A stretch of 13,544 bases of DNA from an uncultured Micrococcales bacterium (GCA_913056225.1 CAJXMQ010000018.1:1-13544); one strand, 5' to 3'. Shown: positions 7,082 to 13,544, counted from the first letter of the stretch. The notes: a model not told the origin generated them from the letters alone. Made by a program: numbers and translations.

Positions 7082-7987
7082 ATGAGTAAAAAAGTTGGAG
7101 TAATTGGGCTTGGAAATATTGGATCGTCAATTGCAATGTTTCTGGCCCAGAACGGCTTCGAGGTTCATGGCTATGACGTCCGAGCAGAGGCTAACCAACA
7201 ATTGGAAAAAGACGGCGGTAAGGCTCACTCATCTCCAGCTGAAGTTGCAGCAAATTCCGAAGTTGTAATTTCCAGCCTGCCAAGCGTCAAGGCTCTGGAT
7301 GATGTTCTGGCAGAAATTAAGTCGCACATCAAGAACAAGGTCTTGATTGAAACCAGCACCCTTCCTCTTGATGTAAAGATGCGTGCCCACGAGCTGGTTC
7401 TTGCTGCAGGTGGTCAAATTGTTGACTCTCCTCTTTCTGGAACCGCTATGCAGGCTAGGAAGGGTGACGTTGTTGCCTATGCCAGCGCTGACAAGGGTGT
7501 CGTTGACAGTGTTCAAGATGTCTTGGATGGCTTCAACAGAAAAACCTACGACCTTGGCGAATTTGGCACCGGAAGCAAGATGAAAATCATTGCAAACCTT
7601 TTGGTTGCTATCCACAACGTTTCAACCGCCGAGGCCATGGTCTTGGCTGAGAAATCAGGACTTGATCTCAACAAGGTGATCGAAGTTGTAGCTGACGGAG
7701 CGGGTGGTTCAAGAATGCTTGAGGTTCGTGGCCCAATGATGGCTAATGGAAGTTATGGCGAGCAGGGAATGAACGTTGGAGTTTTCATGAAAGACATCGC
7801 AATCATCGGCGACTACGCCCGTGAGATGGGGGTTGCCATCCCACTTCTGAATAGCTCCGTTCCGATTTACACCTCCGCGTTATCCCACGGCTGGGGAATG
7901 TCAGACACCGCTTCGGTTTATGCAATTTTGGCTGATATGGCAAATCTTGACCGAACCCCAACCAAACAAGAACAGGACAGAAAATGA
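7082..7987 (+). CDS. Beta-hydroxyacid dehydrogenase (3-hydroxyisobutyrate dehydrogenase family)
   Basis: This 301-residue cytoplasmic protein has an N-terminal Rossmann fold with GLGNIG (9-14) and Asp32 at the end of strand 2, which favours NAD+ over NADP+. Next come the substrate motif DSPLSGTAMQARKGD (115-129, usually D-x-P-V-S-G-G), the catalytic-lysine motif GTGSKMKIIANLL (162-174; Lys168, Asn172), and the C-terminal FMKDIAI (235-241). Family members interconvert a beta-hydroxyacid and its semialdehyde: 3-hydroxyisobutyrate, tartronate semialdehyde, L-threonate-type sugar acids or succinic semialdehyde. The Gly-to-Thr change at 121 in the substrate motif may reflect a different substrate. 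SD GGAGAG lies 10-15 nt before ATG, 16 nt after dctM. The stop overlaps the next start (ATGA), so it is coupled to the GlcG-like gene. Confidence 0.9.
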   Translation: MSKKVGVIGLGNIGSSIAMFLAQNGFEVHGYDVRAEANQQLEKDGGKAHSSPAEVAANSEVVISSLPSVKALDDVLAEIKSHIKNKVLIETSTLPLDVKMRAHELVLAAGGQIVDSPLSGTAMQARKGDVVAYASADKGVVDSVQDVLDGFNRKTYDLGEFGTGSKMKIIANLLVAIHNVSTAEAMVLAEKSGLDLNKVIEVVADGAGGSRMLEVRGPMMANGSYGEQGMNVGVFMKDIAIIGDYAREMGVAIPLLNSSVPIYTSALSHGWGMSDTASVYAILADMANLDRTPTKQEQDRK

Positions 7988-8442
7988 CATTACTAACCCT
8001 TTCAGAAGCTCAAACAATTGTTGATGCGGCCTTGAAAAAAGCGCGTGAGATGAACTATGAGCCAATGACCGTGGCAATTGTTGACGCTGGTGGAACGCTA
8101 AAGACCATGAGCCGGGAGGACGGATCCGGACTAGTCAGGCCAGACATTGCTTTTGCTAAGGCCTGGGGTTCGGTTGGAATGGGTTTGCCTGGGCGTGAAC
8201 TGAACAGAAGAAACGACATCATGCCGCACTTTTTTGCGGCATTGAATGTGGTTAGCCAGGGAAGAGTTGTTCCAATGCCGGGTGGAGTTTTGATTATGAA
8301 AGACGGTCAGCTGGTAGGTGCTGTAGGTGTTACTGGTGACACCCCTGACAACGATGAAGTTTGCGCTATTGCTGGAATTGAGGCGGCGGGATTGGTTGCC
8401 GATGCAGCCGTGGAGCCACAAATTCGCAAATCAGAGTTCTAA
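7984..8442 (+). CDS. GlcG/HbpS-like (DUF336) protein
   Basis: This 152-residue single-domain protein has the family pattern MTVAIVDAGGTLKTMSREDG (28-47), the helix AFAKAWGS (56-63), VVPMPGGVLIMKDGQLVGAVGVTGD (95-119) and a C-terminal DEVCAIAGIEAAGL helix (124-137). The fold is shared by GlcG of glycolate operons, the heme-binding HbpS and the PduO C-terminal domain. No signal peptide is present, so it is cytoplasmic. Members are common next to dehydrogenases and alcohol/hydroxyacid catabolic genes, but their biochemical role is mostly unsettled. Heme binding or a role protecting or sensing cofactors is possible. Its ATG overlaps the dehydrogenase stop by 4 nt, which ties it functionally to that enzyme. 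Confidence 0.87.
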   Translation: MTLLTLSEAQTIVDAALKKAREMNYEPMTVAIVDAGGTLKTMSREDGSGLVRPDIAFAKAWGSVGMGLPGRELNRRNDIMPHFFAALNVVSQGRVVPMPGGVLIMKDGQLVGAVGVTGDTPDNDEVCAIAGIEAAGLVADAAVEPQIRKSEF

Positions 8443-8452
8443 AGTCAAACAG

Positions 8453-9403
8453 GTGAATGGCAAATCAACTAACTGGCTGTTTGTTGTTTTTGCCATATCC
8501 ATTGCAAGTCTGAACTCCTTGCAGGCGAGGGTTAATGCTGAGCTTGGATTCAGAACCGGCGATGGGTTGCTCTCTGCTTTTCTGTCTATTTCCTCGGGAT
8601 TTGTAATTTTGATAATCGCCGTGTTGGTAATTCCAACAGCGAGAAAAGGCTTGGCAATGATTCCCTCATTGCTCAGAGAAAAAAAACTGGCTTGGTGGCA
8701 TTTATTGGGCGGTGCCTCAGGTGCCTATTACGCAATAGCTCAAACCACAACAGGCATCCTGCTTGGAGTTGCCCTGTTTTCTGTAGCGATTGTTTCAGGT
8801 CAGACCCTGAGCTCTGCTCTCGCGGATAGATACGGGCTAGGTCCATCTGGTATTCATAAACTCACCACTCCTAGGATTTTAGGAACGGTGCTTGTGTTGA
8901 TCGCTGTGATTGTTTCGGTTGCTGGTCAGCTAAACGCTAGTTTTTCTGTCTGGGTGGCACTGGTTCCATTCTTGGCTGGCTTTGCCATGGGGTTGCAGCT
9001 AGCGGTCAATGGCCGAGTTAGAAAAGAATCAGGAAGCGTCGCGGCATCTACGTTCATAAATTTCGGTGTTGCGACTGTTTTGTTGACTCTAATTGTTTTG
9101 GTCAAGTCCATTTTCCAGCCCCTGCCGGAATCACTTCCTCCCGAGCTTTGGCTTTATACCGGAGGAGTGCTGGGCTCAATCTTCATTGCTGGTAGTGCGT
9201 TTGTGGTGGCAAGAATTGGTGTTTTAGTTCTGGGTGTTTCAGTGGTTGCTGGACAGCTACTGGGGGCCACCGTTATAGACCTTTTAGCTCCTTCACCACT
9301 TCACCCGTTGACGCTGTCAACAGTTGCTGGTGTGGTGTTGGCCCTAATTGCAGTAGCTATCTCCTCGACCTCATGGCAAAAAAAGCAGAGGATAGCGGAC
9401 TAG
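8453..9403 (+). CDS. YdcZ-family (DUF606) ten-helix membrane transporter
   Basis: From a GTG at 8453 this gives a 316-residue very hydrophobic protein with about ten membrane segments. It looks like two tandem YdcZ units: roughly 7-145 (NWLFVVFAISIASLNSLQARVNAEL, then the small-residue-rich GGASGAYYAIAQTTTGILLG) and roughly 163-312 (similar order, with LQLAVNGRVR matching LQARVNAEL). DUF606 proteins belong to the drug/metabolite transporter superfamily, and fused duplicates occur in Actinobacteria. The start is chosen because longer in-frame starts lie inside the GlcG-like gene and encode a non-hydrophobic leader. The chosen one is 10 nt after that gene's stop and relies on coupling (no clear SD). 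A second transporter in a TRAP operon is unusual; it might export a product or import a related compound. It ends in a 4-nt CTAG overlap with the convergent lyase gene. Confidence 0.83.
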   Translation: MNGKSTNWLFVVFAISIASLNSLQARVNAELGFRTGDGLLSAFLSISSGFVILIIAVLVIPTARKGLAMIPSLLREKKLAWWHLLGGASGAYYAIAQTTTGILLGVALFSVAIVSGQTLSSALADRYGLGPSGIHKLTTPRILGTVLVLIAVIVSVAGQLNASFSVWVALVPFLAGFAMGLQLAVNGRVRKESGSVAASTFINFGVATVLLTLIVLVKSIFQPLPESLPPELWLYTGGVLGSIFIAGSAFVVARIGVLVLGVSVVAGQLLGATVIDLLAPSPLHPLTLSTVAGVVLALIAVAISSTSWQKKQRIAD

Positions 9404-10233
9404 GACTTAGCCTTCTCAAGAATGGATCTGGCAGCTCTTACGGTTGCAGCATCTGCCATCGAACCATCTTTTTCAACATAAGCGCCTGCTCCACGTGCGT
9501 CATTTTCTTCAAATCTTGCAAAAACTTCTTCAGCCCATGCAATCTGGTCTGGGGTTGGCGTGAATGCGGTATCTGCTATTGCTAGTTGGTCGGGGTGTAT
9601 GCAGGCTCTTGAGTCAAAACCCAGCGCTGCGAGATCTTTGCAGGACTGGTTGAACTGATCAAGGTTTTTGTAATTGGCAGACACTGCCCCAACCACATCT
9701 CTTATTGAGTTTGCCTTGGCCGCAATTACTGTCTCTAATCGAACGGAGGCCATGGCGCGAGTGACAACTTCTGATTCCAAATCAATACCTAACTCTCCAG
9801 CAAGGTCGTATTCGCCCAGCTGCAGGTGAGTTATCCCCATGATTGAAAGGAGCTGCTGCCTTTTCACGTAACCCTTGGCGGTTTCCATGAGCACGCCAAC
9901 CTGTTTGCCCGATTCGCTGATTTTTTTCACCAGGGCGATTAATTCGTTTGTTGGCTCTGCTTTGGGAATCCAGAAACCTGCAATGTTTGAAATCCCGCTG
10001 AGGCTAGCAAATTCTGATTCTGCTTGCGGAACCTGGTTCAGACGAACCCAGAGTTCGGTGGCTGTGAACATGTCCGCATTGGAAATTATATTTTCCAAAG
10101 CTGTCTGTTTTTGAGAAGGGGCAACACCGTCCTCCAGATCAAGGATTACCGCACCCAGTTTCAGCTTCAGTGCGCTGTTTATTTTTCGCTGACTGTCAGC
10201 CGGTACGTAGAGATAATGCTTATTTCTTCTCAT
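9400..10233 (-). CDS. HpcH/HpaI-family CitE-like acyl-CoA lyase
   Basis: This 277-residue protein has the CitE-like order: YLYVPAD (7-13), VILDLEDGVAPSQK (29-42; Mg2+ and substrate region), WVRLNQV (about 62-68, with the CoA/substrate Arg), a Lys strand ending WIPKAEP, VGVLMETAKGY with the metal-binding Glu, LGEYDLAGELGIDLES with the metal-binding Asp, and ALGFDSRACIHPDQL near the C-terminus. The family comprises Mg2+-dependent TIM-barrel Claisen lyases such as citryl-CoA, malyl-CoA and citramalyl-CoA lyases, which split a hydroxyacyl-CoA into acetyl- or propionyl-CoA and an oxoacid. The length (about 275) fits the standalone CitE-like enzymes rather than HpaI aldolases. SD TAGGA precedes ATG by about 8 nt. 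It is transcribed away from the CoA-transferase operon from a shared, operator-bearing region. Confidence 0.88.
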   Translation of the reverse strand: MRRNKHYLYVPADSQRKINSALKLKLGAVILDLEDGVAPSQKQTALENIISNADMFTATELWVRLNQVPQAESEFASLSGISNIAGFWIPKAEPTNELIALVKKISESGKQVGVLMETAKGYVKRQQLLSIMGITHLQLGEYDLAGELGIDLESEVVTRAMASVRLETVIAAKANSIRDVVGAVSANYKNLDQFNQSCKDLAALGFDSRACIHPDQLAIADTAFTPTPDQIAWAEEVFARFEENDARGAGAYVEKDGSMADAATVRAARSILEKAKS

Positions 10234-10244
10234 ATTTTTTTCCT

Positions 10245-10274
10245 AAAATGCATTATCTCTAGTGTAATGTATTA
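10245..10274. promoter_or_regulatory. Divergent promoter region with two ATGCAT-type operators (sites C1, C2)
   Basis: C1 is AAAATGCATTATCT (10245-10258), identical to the 14-mer in the dctP promoter. C2 is TAATGTATTA (10265-10274), the same pattern with one core change. Core spacing is 19 bp, about two helical turns. For the lyase (minus strand) a -10 GATAAT (10252-10257, 5 of 6) lies inside C1; its -35 (TTCCCC, 10275-10280, 17-nt spacer) is poor. I found no convincing promoter for the plus-strand gene. A third degenerate copy, AGATAATGC followed by TTATTT, begins at 10211 inside the lyase coding start. Confidence 0.7.
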
Positions 10275-10328
10275 GGGGAATCGAGGATTAGAGTTCCTCG
10301 GGTTTTTCAAAGAGGAAAGGGCCGCTAA

Positions 10329-11321
10329 ATGTTTCAAGCAGATGGCGTAAAAATAACCGTATTGGTTGAGAATCAGGTTGACATGCTGCTTCCGGATCAA
10401 GCGAGCCCATTGGGGACTGATGACCACTGTGTTACCCGCTGGGGACTGGTCGAGCACTTTGATAACAAATACCTTCCTCCGCAAGCCGAAAACGGCATTA
10501 GCTTCCTGATTGAGGCCTGGAGAGGCAGGCACACCACTCGCGTTTTATTTGATGTTGGTCTAACCGGAACGGTATTGCGACACAACATGGGAGTTTTCGG
10601 AATTGACCCGAACTCTATTGACCATGTTGCTATCTCTCACGGTCACCCAGATCACTTTGGAGGCATCCACGGCTTTTTCGACATGGTAGACAGAAAGATT
10701 CCGGTTGCCACCCACAGGGATGCGGAACTTGCCCGCTACGCAATGATGGGCGATGGGCGAATGTCCAGTGTTTACAACTCCGCTTTCACTTTTGAGCAAA
10801 TCGAGCGCTCCGGTGGGGTTCCTGTCGTTACAGAGAGTTCGCTCGACCTTGGTTGGGGTATTCACACAACCGGCGAGATTGAAAGAAATGTTCCATTCGA
10901 GGCAGCAGCTCCTCCTTTTGTTCCGGGTAACCCTGGTTTGTATCAGGTGGGGCACGACGGCAAGCTTCGTCGTGATGAAGTCATGGATGAAAACGGCTTG
11001 GTCATTGACGTCAAAGACGTTGGGTTGATTGTTTTGACAGGCTGCGCACACGCAGGAGTTGTGAACACCATCAAGCAGTCACACAAGATTGTTGGCGAGA
11101 AGCCAGTGAGAGCGGTTATGGGAGGTTTCCACCTTGGATTCCCAACCACACCAGCAGAAAATGTTGGGCTAACCGTTGATGCTCTGAAAGAGCTGGATGT
11201 GCAAACAATCATGCCCATGCACTGCTCTGGCAACCGCACTCACGCTCACCTTGCCCACGATGATCACTATGTGCAGCCAGCAGTTGGAACGGTTTTGCAC
11301 TTCGGAACAGCACAGCCCTAG
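10329..11321 (+). CDS. Metallo-beta-lactamase-fold hydrolase of the COG1237 type
   Basis: This 330-residue protein has the metal motif SHGHPDHFGG (103-112; His104, His106, Asp108, His109) and the further ligand regions LTGCAHAGVVN (236-246), GGFHL (265-269) and MPMHCSG (295-301). The GC-x-HAG, GGFHL and PMHC-x-G set is characteristic of the branch named after the dihydropterin/methanopterin-precursor synthase (COG1237), not of beta-lactamases or glyoxalase II. That name is inherited from archaea. In a bacterial catabolic operon the enzyme more plausibly hydrolyses or rearranges a pathway intermediate (ester, lactone or thioester), but this is a guess. An SD-like GAGGAAAGG (10312-10320) sits 8 nt before the ATG. 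It is followed after 7 nt by the CoA-transferase gene, so the two form an operon. Confidence 0.85.
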   Translation: MFQADGVKITVLVENQVDMLLPDQASPLGTDDHCVTRWGLVEHFDNKYLPPQAENGISFLIEAWRGRHTTRVLFDVGLTGTVLRHNMGVFGIDPNSIDHVAISHGHPDHFGGIHGFFDMVDRKIPVATHRDAELARYAMMGDGRMSSVYNSAFTFEQIERSGGVPVVTESSLDLGWGIHTTGEIERNVPFEAAAPPFVPGNPGLYQVGHDGKLRRDEVMDENGLVIDVKDVGLIVLTGCAHAGVVNTIKQSHKIVGEKPVRAVMGGFHLGFPTTPAENVGLTVDALKELDVQTIMPMHCSGNRTHAHLAHDDHYVQPAVGTVLHFGTAQP

Positions 11322-11328
11322 GCCGCAA

Positions 11329-12447
11329 TTGAGAAAAGCTCTGGAGGGTATTCGAGTTGTCGCGGTAGAGCATGCCGTGGCAGCGCCGCTTTGCTCGCGC
11401 CACCTTTCAGAAATGGGTGCCGAGGTCATCAAAATTGAAAGACCTCAGGGCGGGGATTTCGCTCGTTCCTATGACGATTACGTGAACGGTGAAGCCAGCC
11501 ATTTCTCATGGTTGAATCACGGCAAAAAAAGTCTCACTCTGGATCTCAAATCAGATGCAGGTTGGGAGAAATTTCTTGGACTGTTGCAGGGTGCGGATGT
11601 TTTGATTTCAAACCTTGCTCCAGGTGCACTCGAGAGAATCATGCCGGATGAGATCATGAATGAAATCCCGCAACTCATCCGCTGTCACATTTCCGGTTAC
11701 GGGCCAACTGGACCTTACGCGAACAGAAAGGCCTACGACCTTTTGGTCCAGGGAGAGACCGGTGTTATTGCTTCGACAGGAACTGAAGAGCAAAAGGCGA
11801 GGCCAGGAGTTTCGGTCGCTGATCTGGCGGGTGGCATTTATGCCCTGGGAGCCATAAACGCTGCTTTATTTGAGAGAACTAAAACGGGTAAGGGGCAAAG
11901 AATCGACATCTCTTTGTTTGATGCCCTAACCGAATGGATGAGCCCTTTGTTGTTGGCTCAGAAATACAGTGGCCAAACGCCTCCTCCCGCAGGCCGAGGA
12001 CACGCGTCGATAACTCCCTATGGTCCTTATCAAACAAAGGATGGCAAAGAGGTTCAGATCGCAGTTCAAAATGATGGACAGTGGGTCAGGCTCTGCAGGG
12101 ATGTTTTGGAGCGCGAGGATCTGGCTACCGATCAATCACTTGCCGATAACTCTTCACGCTTGGAAAGAAGAGAATACGTTGAATCAGAGACAACAAAGAG
12201 CTTTTTGAATTTTGATTTAGACACCGTGATAAGAAGACTAGGCGAATTCGATGTTCCCTACGGAATCATGCGCGATGTGCCAGAGGTGGTTGAGCACCCT
12301 CAGCTTTTGGAGAGAGACAGATGGGTTGAGGTAAGAGGCCAAGCTGGAAAAGAGTTTGAAGTCTTACTACCTCCGTTTTTGTCCTCCGCCGAAGGAATGG
12401 AGCACAGAAAAGTTCCCTCACTGGGAGAGCATTCAACTCAGTTTTAG
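11329..12447 (+). CDS. Class III CoA-transferase (CaiB/BaiF family)
   Basis: From a TTG at 11329 this gives 372 residues. The N-terminus LEGIRVVAVEHAVAAPLCSRHLSEMGAEVIKIERPQGGDFAR is the standard family opening, with NHGKKSLTLDLKS (63-75) and VLISNLAPGALE (91-102) following. GPTGPYANRKAYDLLVQGETG (125-145) carries the catalytic Asp137, which forms the acyl-anhydride/CoA thioester intermediate. These enzymes transfer CoA from one acyl-CoA to an acid such as formate/oxalate, carnitine, mesaconate, citramalate or itaconate. The specific acids cannot be read here. The TTG is chosen because it begins the protein four residues before LEGIRVV and lies just after the preceding stop. Two in-frame ATGs (11260, 11269) would add about 20 atypical residues inside the upstream gene. 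There is no clear SD. The gene ends in a 4-nt overlap with convergent gntR. Confidence 0.9.
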   Translation: MRKALEGIRVVAVEHAVAAPLCSRHLSEMGAEVIKIERPQGGDFARSYDDYVNGEASHFSWLNHGKKSLTLDLKSDAGWEKFLGLLQGADVLISNLAPGALERIMPDEIMNEIPQLIRCHISGYGPTGPYANRKAYDLLVQGETGVIASTGTEEQKARPGVSVADLAGGIYALGAINAALFERTKTGKGQRIDISLFDALTEWMSPLLLAQKYSGQTPPPAGRGHASITPYGPYQTKDGKEVQIAVQNDGQWVRLCRDVLEREDLATDQSLADNSSRLERREYVESETTKSFLNFDLDTVIRRLGEFDVPYGIMRDVPEVVEHPQLLERDRWVEVRGQAGKEFEVLLPPFLSSAEGMEHRKVPSLGEHSTQF

Positions 12448-13109
12448 TTAGCGTCGTTATCTAAAGCGAAAATATCATGAACCGGCTTACCGCTCAGGTG
12501 CTCGCCAAGACTCAAAAAACTCTGCCTCAGGTGATTTTTTGTTGCGGTATCGACCATCTCTAGATCGCCATTTCGAACTGCTTCCAGCATCACCCTGTGC
12601 TCGCTTTTGGACTCACCTGGCCTGTGTTTGATGACCATCAATAAATCCCATGGCCACTTTTGCCAAAGCTGTTCGATTTGGTCGGCAATTGAGTCGTTTC
12701 CACAGGAGTCATAAAACAAGAAGTGAAATTGCCTGTTTAGTTCTGGAACTGAGACAACTTCGGTCTCATCATGTGATTCCATTCGACTGAGAAGCTCATC
12801 TGCTTTTTCCAGTTCAATTGGTGAAATTCTTCTGGCGGCTCGCTGCATTGCATAGGGCTCGGTGAGCATTCTTTGAACATAAACGGTTTTTACTGACTCG
12901 AAATTGGCGTCCGCAACACTCACCCCGCGGTTAGGCTCCCCAACTAGCAAACCCTCTGCTTCTAGAAGAACTAGCGCTTCTCTCACGGGTGTGATGCTGG
13001 TGTTGAACATCTCTGCCAAGACATCTTGCTGAATTCGGCTACCGCGAAGCAGTTCGCCGTCGCGGATTTTACGCCTAAGTTCGGCGACAATCTTGTCTCT
13101 TTTGGTCAC
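12444..13109 (-). CDS. GntR-family transcriptional regulator, FadR/FCD subfamily
   Basis: This 221-residue protein has an N-terminal winged helix-turn-helix (about 5-66; RDGELLRGSRIQQDVLAEMF, then SITPVREALVLLEAEGLL and GVSV in the wing). A C-terminal all-helical FCD ligand domain (about 72-210) has candidate metal ligands Asn125, His129, His171 and His193 (LNRQFH, SEHRVMLEA, NHLRQS). FCD regulators usually bind an organic acid or sugar acid, often through a metal, and release DNA. The start is GTG at 13109, which follows a -10 box by 6 nt, so the message is predicted leaderless. The gene ends the catabolic locus, is convergent with the CoA-transferase gene, and carries the ATGCAT palindrome in its own promoter. 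It is therefore the likely regulator of the whole locus. Confidence 0.92.
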   Translation of the reverse strand: MTKRDKIVAELRRKIRDGELLRGSRIQQDVLAEMFNTSITPVREALVLLEAEGLLVGEPNRGVSVADANFESVKTVYVQRMLTEPYAMQRAARRISPIELEKADELLSRMESHDETEVVSVPELNRQFHFLFYDSCGNDSIADQIEQLWQKWPWDLLMVIKHRPGESKSEHRVMLEAVRNGDLEMVDTATKNHLRQSFLSLGEHLSGKPVHDIFALDNDAN

Positions 13110-13115
13110 GATGCA

Positions 13116-13144
13116 ATCTTAGGAGAATGCATTCTTAACGACAA
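13116..13144 (-). promoter_or_regulatory. gntR promoter with a perfect operator palindrome (site D)
   Basis: On the minus strand, a -35 TTGTCG (13139-13144) and -10 TAAGAT (13116-13121) are 17 nt apart. The spacer contains AGAATGCATTCT (13124-13135), a perfect 12-bp palindrome and the most symmetrical copy of the shared operator. Six bases separate the -10 from the GTG start, predicting a leaderless transcript. A related ATTGCAT (minus strand, 13111-13117) lies between the palindrome and the GTG. This is the layout expected of negative autoregulation. Confidence 0.75.
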
Positions 13145-13153
13145 TAATATTTT

Positions 13154-13544
13154 CTAGCTAATCACTATCAAGTAGGCGATGTAGGCGACATAAAGAAGGC
13201 TTAGAACCCCTCCTTCAATCCTGTTAATCTTCTTTCCAAGAATAAACACTGGAATCATCAACAGGTTTGCTGCCAAGAATGACCACATCGAGAAGGTGTT
13301 GGTGCTGTCCAGCAACGCAATCCCGCCCGGTGCAATGATTGCAGCCACTGAAGCAACCAGAGAGACGTTGAAAATTACACTCCCCAGCAAGTTTCCAATT
13401 GCCAGATCTCTTTGGTTTCTAATTCCAGCGATCACTGATGTCACTAGCTCCGGAGCACTGGTTCCAAGAGCAACTATTGTGAGTCCAATCACTGCCTCGC
13501 TGACTCCAAGAGCTGTTGCAATCTCAACCGCTCCCGTCACCATC
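13154..13544 (-). CDS. Na+/Ca2+ exchanger-family membrane protein, C-terminal part (runs off the right edge)
   Basis: The frame is open to the window edge, and the visible 129 residues cover only the C-terminal alpha-2 repeat and last helices of a CaCA-superfamily cation/Ca2+ exchanger (YrbG-like). The ion-binding motif GLTIVALGTSAPELVTSVIAG (20-40 of the visible part) is intact. The later GNLLGSVIFN has Val where relatives often have Asn (GSNxFN). Four further hydrophobic segments follow. The Met at 13543 is very probably internal, since the family has an alpha-1 repeat upstream. The stop lies 44 bp before the gntR GTG, and nothing suggests a functional link with the catabolic genes. Confidence 0.88.
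   Translation of the reverse strand, partial: MVTGAVEIATALGVSEAVIGLTIVALGTSAPELVTSVIAGIRNQRDLAIGNLLGSVIFNVSLVASVAAIIAPGGIALLDSTNTFSMWSFLAANLLMIPVFILGKKINRIEGGVLSLLYVAYIAYLIVIS

Noticed and set aside
8327..8452. Longer N-terminus for the YdcZ-family protein
   Set aside because: The extra 42 residues would be read inside the GlcG-like gene in another frame, are basic and not membrane-like, and family proteins begin with a membrane segment.
11197..11328. Longer N-terminus for the CoA-transferase
   Set aside because: It would overlap the metallo-hydrolase gene by up to 125 nt and add residues atypical of the family, which starts just before LEGIRVV.

Overview
The window looks like a chromosomal stretch of a small-genome, moderate-GC actinobacterium, most likely a planktonic Microbacteriaceae-type lineage. 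This is inference. The supporting signs are two promoters whose -10 box places the transcription start on or next to the start codon (leaderless mRNAs), GTG/TTG starts, tightly packed genes, lipoprotein signal peptides on binding proteins and a tRNA without an encoded CCA. No mobile element, CRISPR array or clear pseudogene was seen.

Layout. (1) 1-2803: the 5' part of a glycerol kinase gene (minus strand, running off the left edge), a divergent class A FAD monooxygenase and a small lipoprotein. (2) 2814-3646: tRNA-Lys(TTT), a CsoR-type copper-sensing repressor with its operator visible between its own promoter boxes, and a small antibiotic-biosynthesis-monooxygenase (ABM) fold protein. (3) 3745-13144: a catabolic locus. 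It holds a plus-strand operon (TRAP binding protein dctP, small permease dctQ, large permease dctM, a beta-hydroxyacid dehydrogenase, a GlcG/HbpS-like protein and a YdcZ-family membrane protein), a minus-strand HpcH/CitE-type lyase, a divergent plus-strand pair (COG1237 metallo-beta-lactamase-fold protein and class III CoA-transferase) and a minus-strand FCD-type GntR regulator. (4) 13154-13544: the C-terminal part of a Na+/Ca2+-exchanger-family protein running off the right edge.

The main result is that the catabolic locus appears to be one regulon. The octamer AATGCATT was found by eye at only three places, all of them promoters: ahead of dctP, between the lyase and the metallo-beta-lactamase gene, and ahead of the GntR gene. 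Two of the sites share an exact 14-mer, and the third is a perfect 12-bp palindrome. In two cases the site lies between well-spaced -35 and -10 boxes, as expected for repression. The GntR protein is the obvious candidate for binding these sites and for repressing itself.

Functionally, the TRAP system would import a small organic acid or related compound. The CoA-transferase could activate an acid and the CitE-like lyase could cleave the acyl-CoA, giving an acyl-CoA and an oxoacid. The dehydrogenase would reduce or oxidise a C3-C4 hydroxyacid/semialdehyde. The substrate is not known. A C4-C5 hydroxy- or branched dicarboxylate is a reasonable hypothesis, but the TRAP binding protein lacks the usual carboxylate-binding Arg in the expected motif, and no hydratase is present. 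The roles of the metallo-beta-lactamase-fold and GlcG-like proteins here are unknown.
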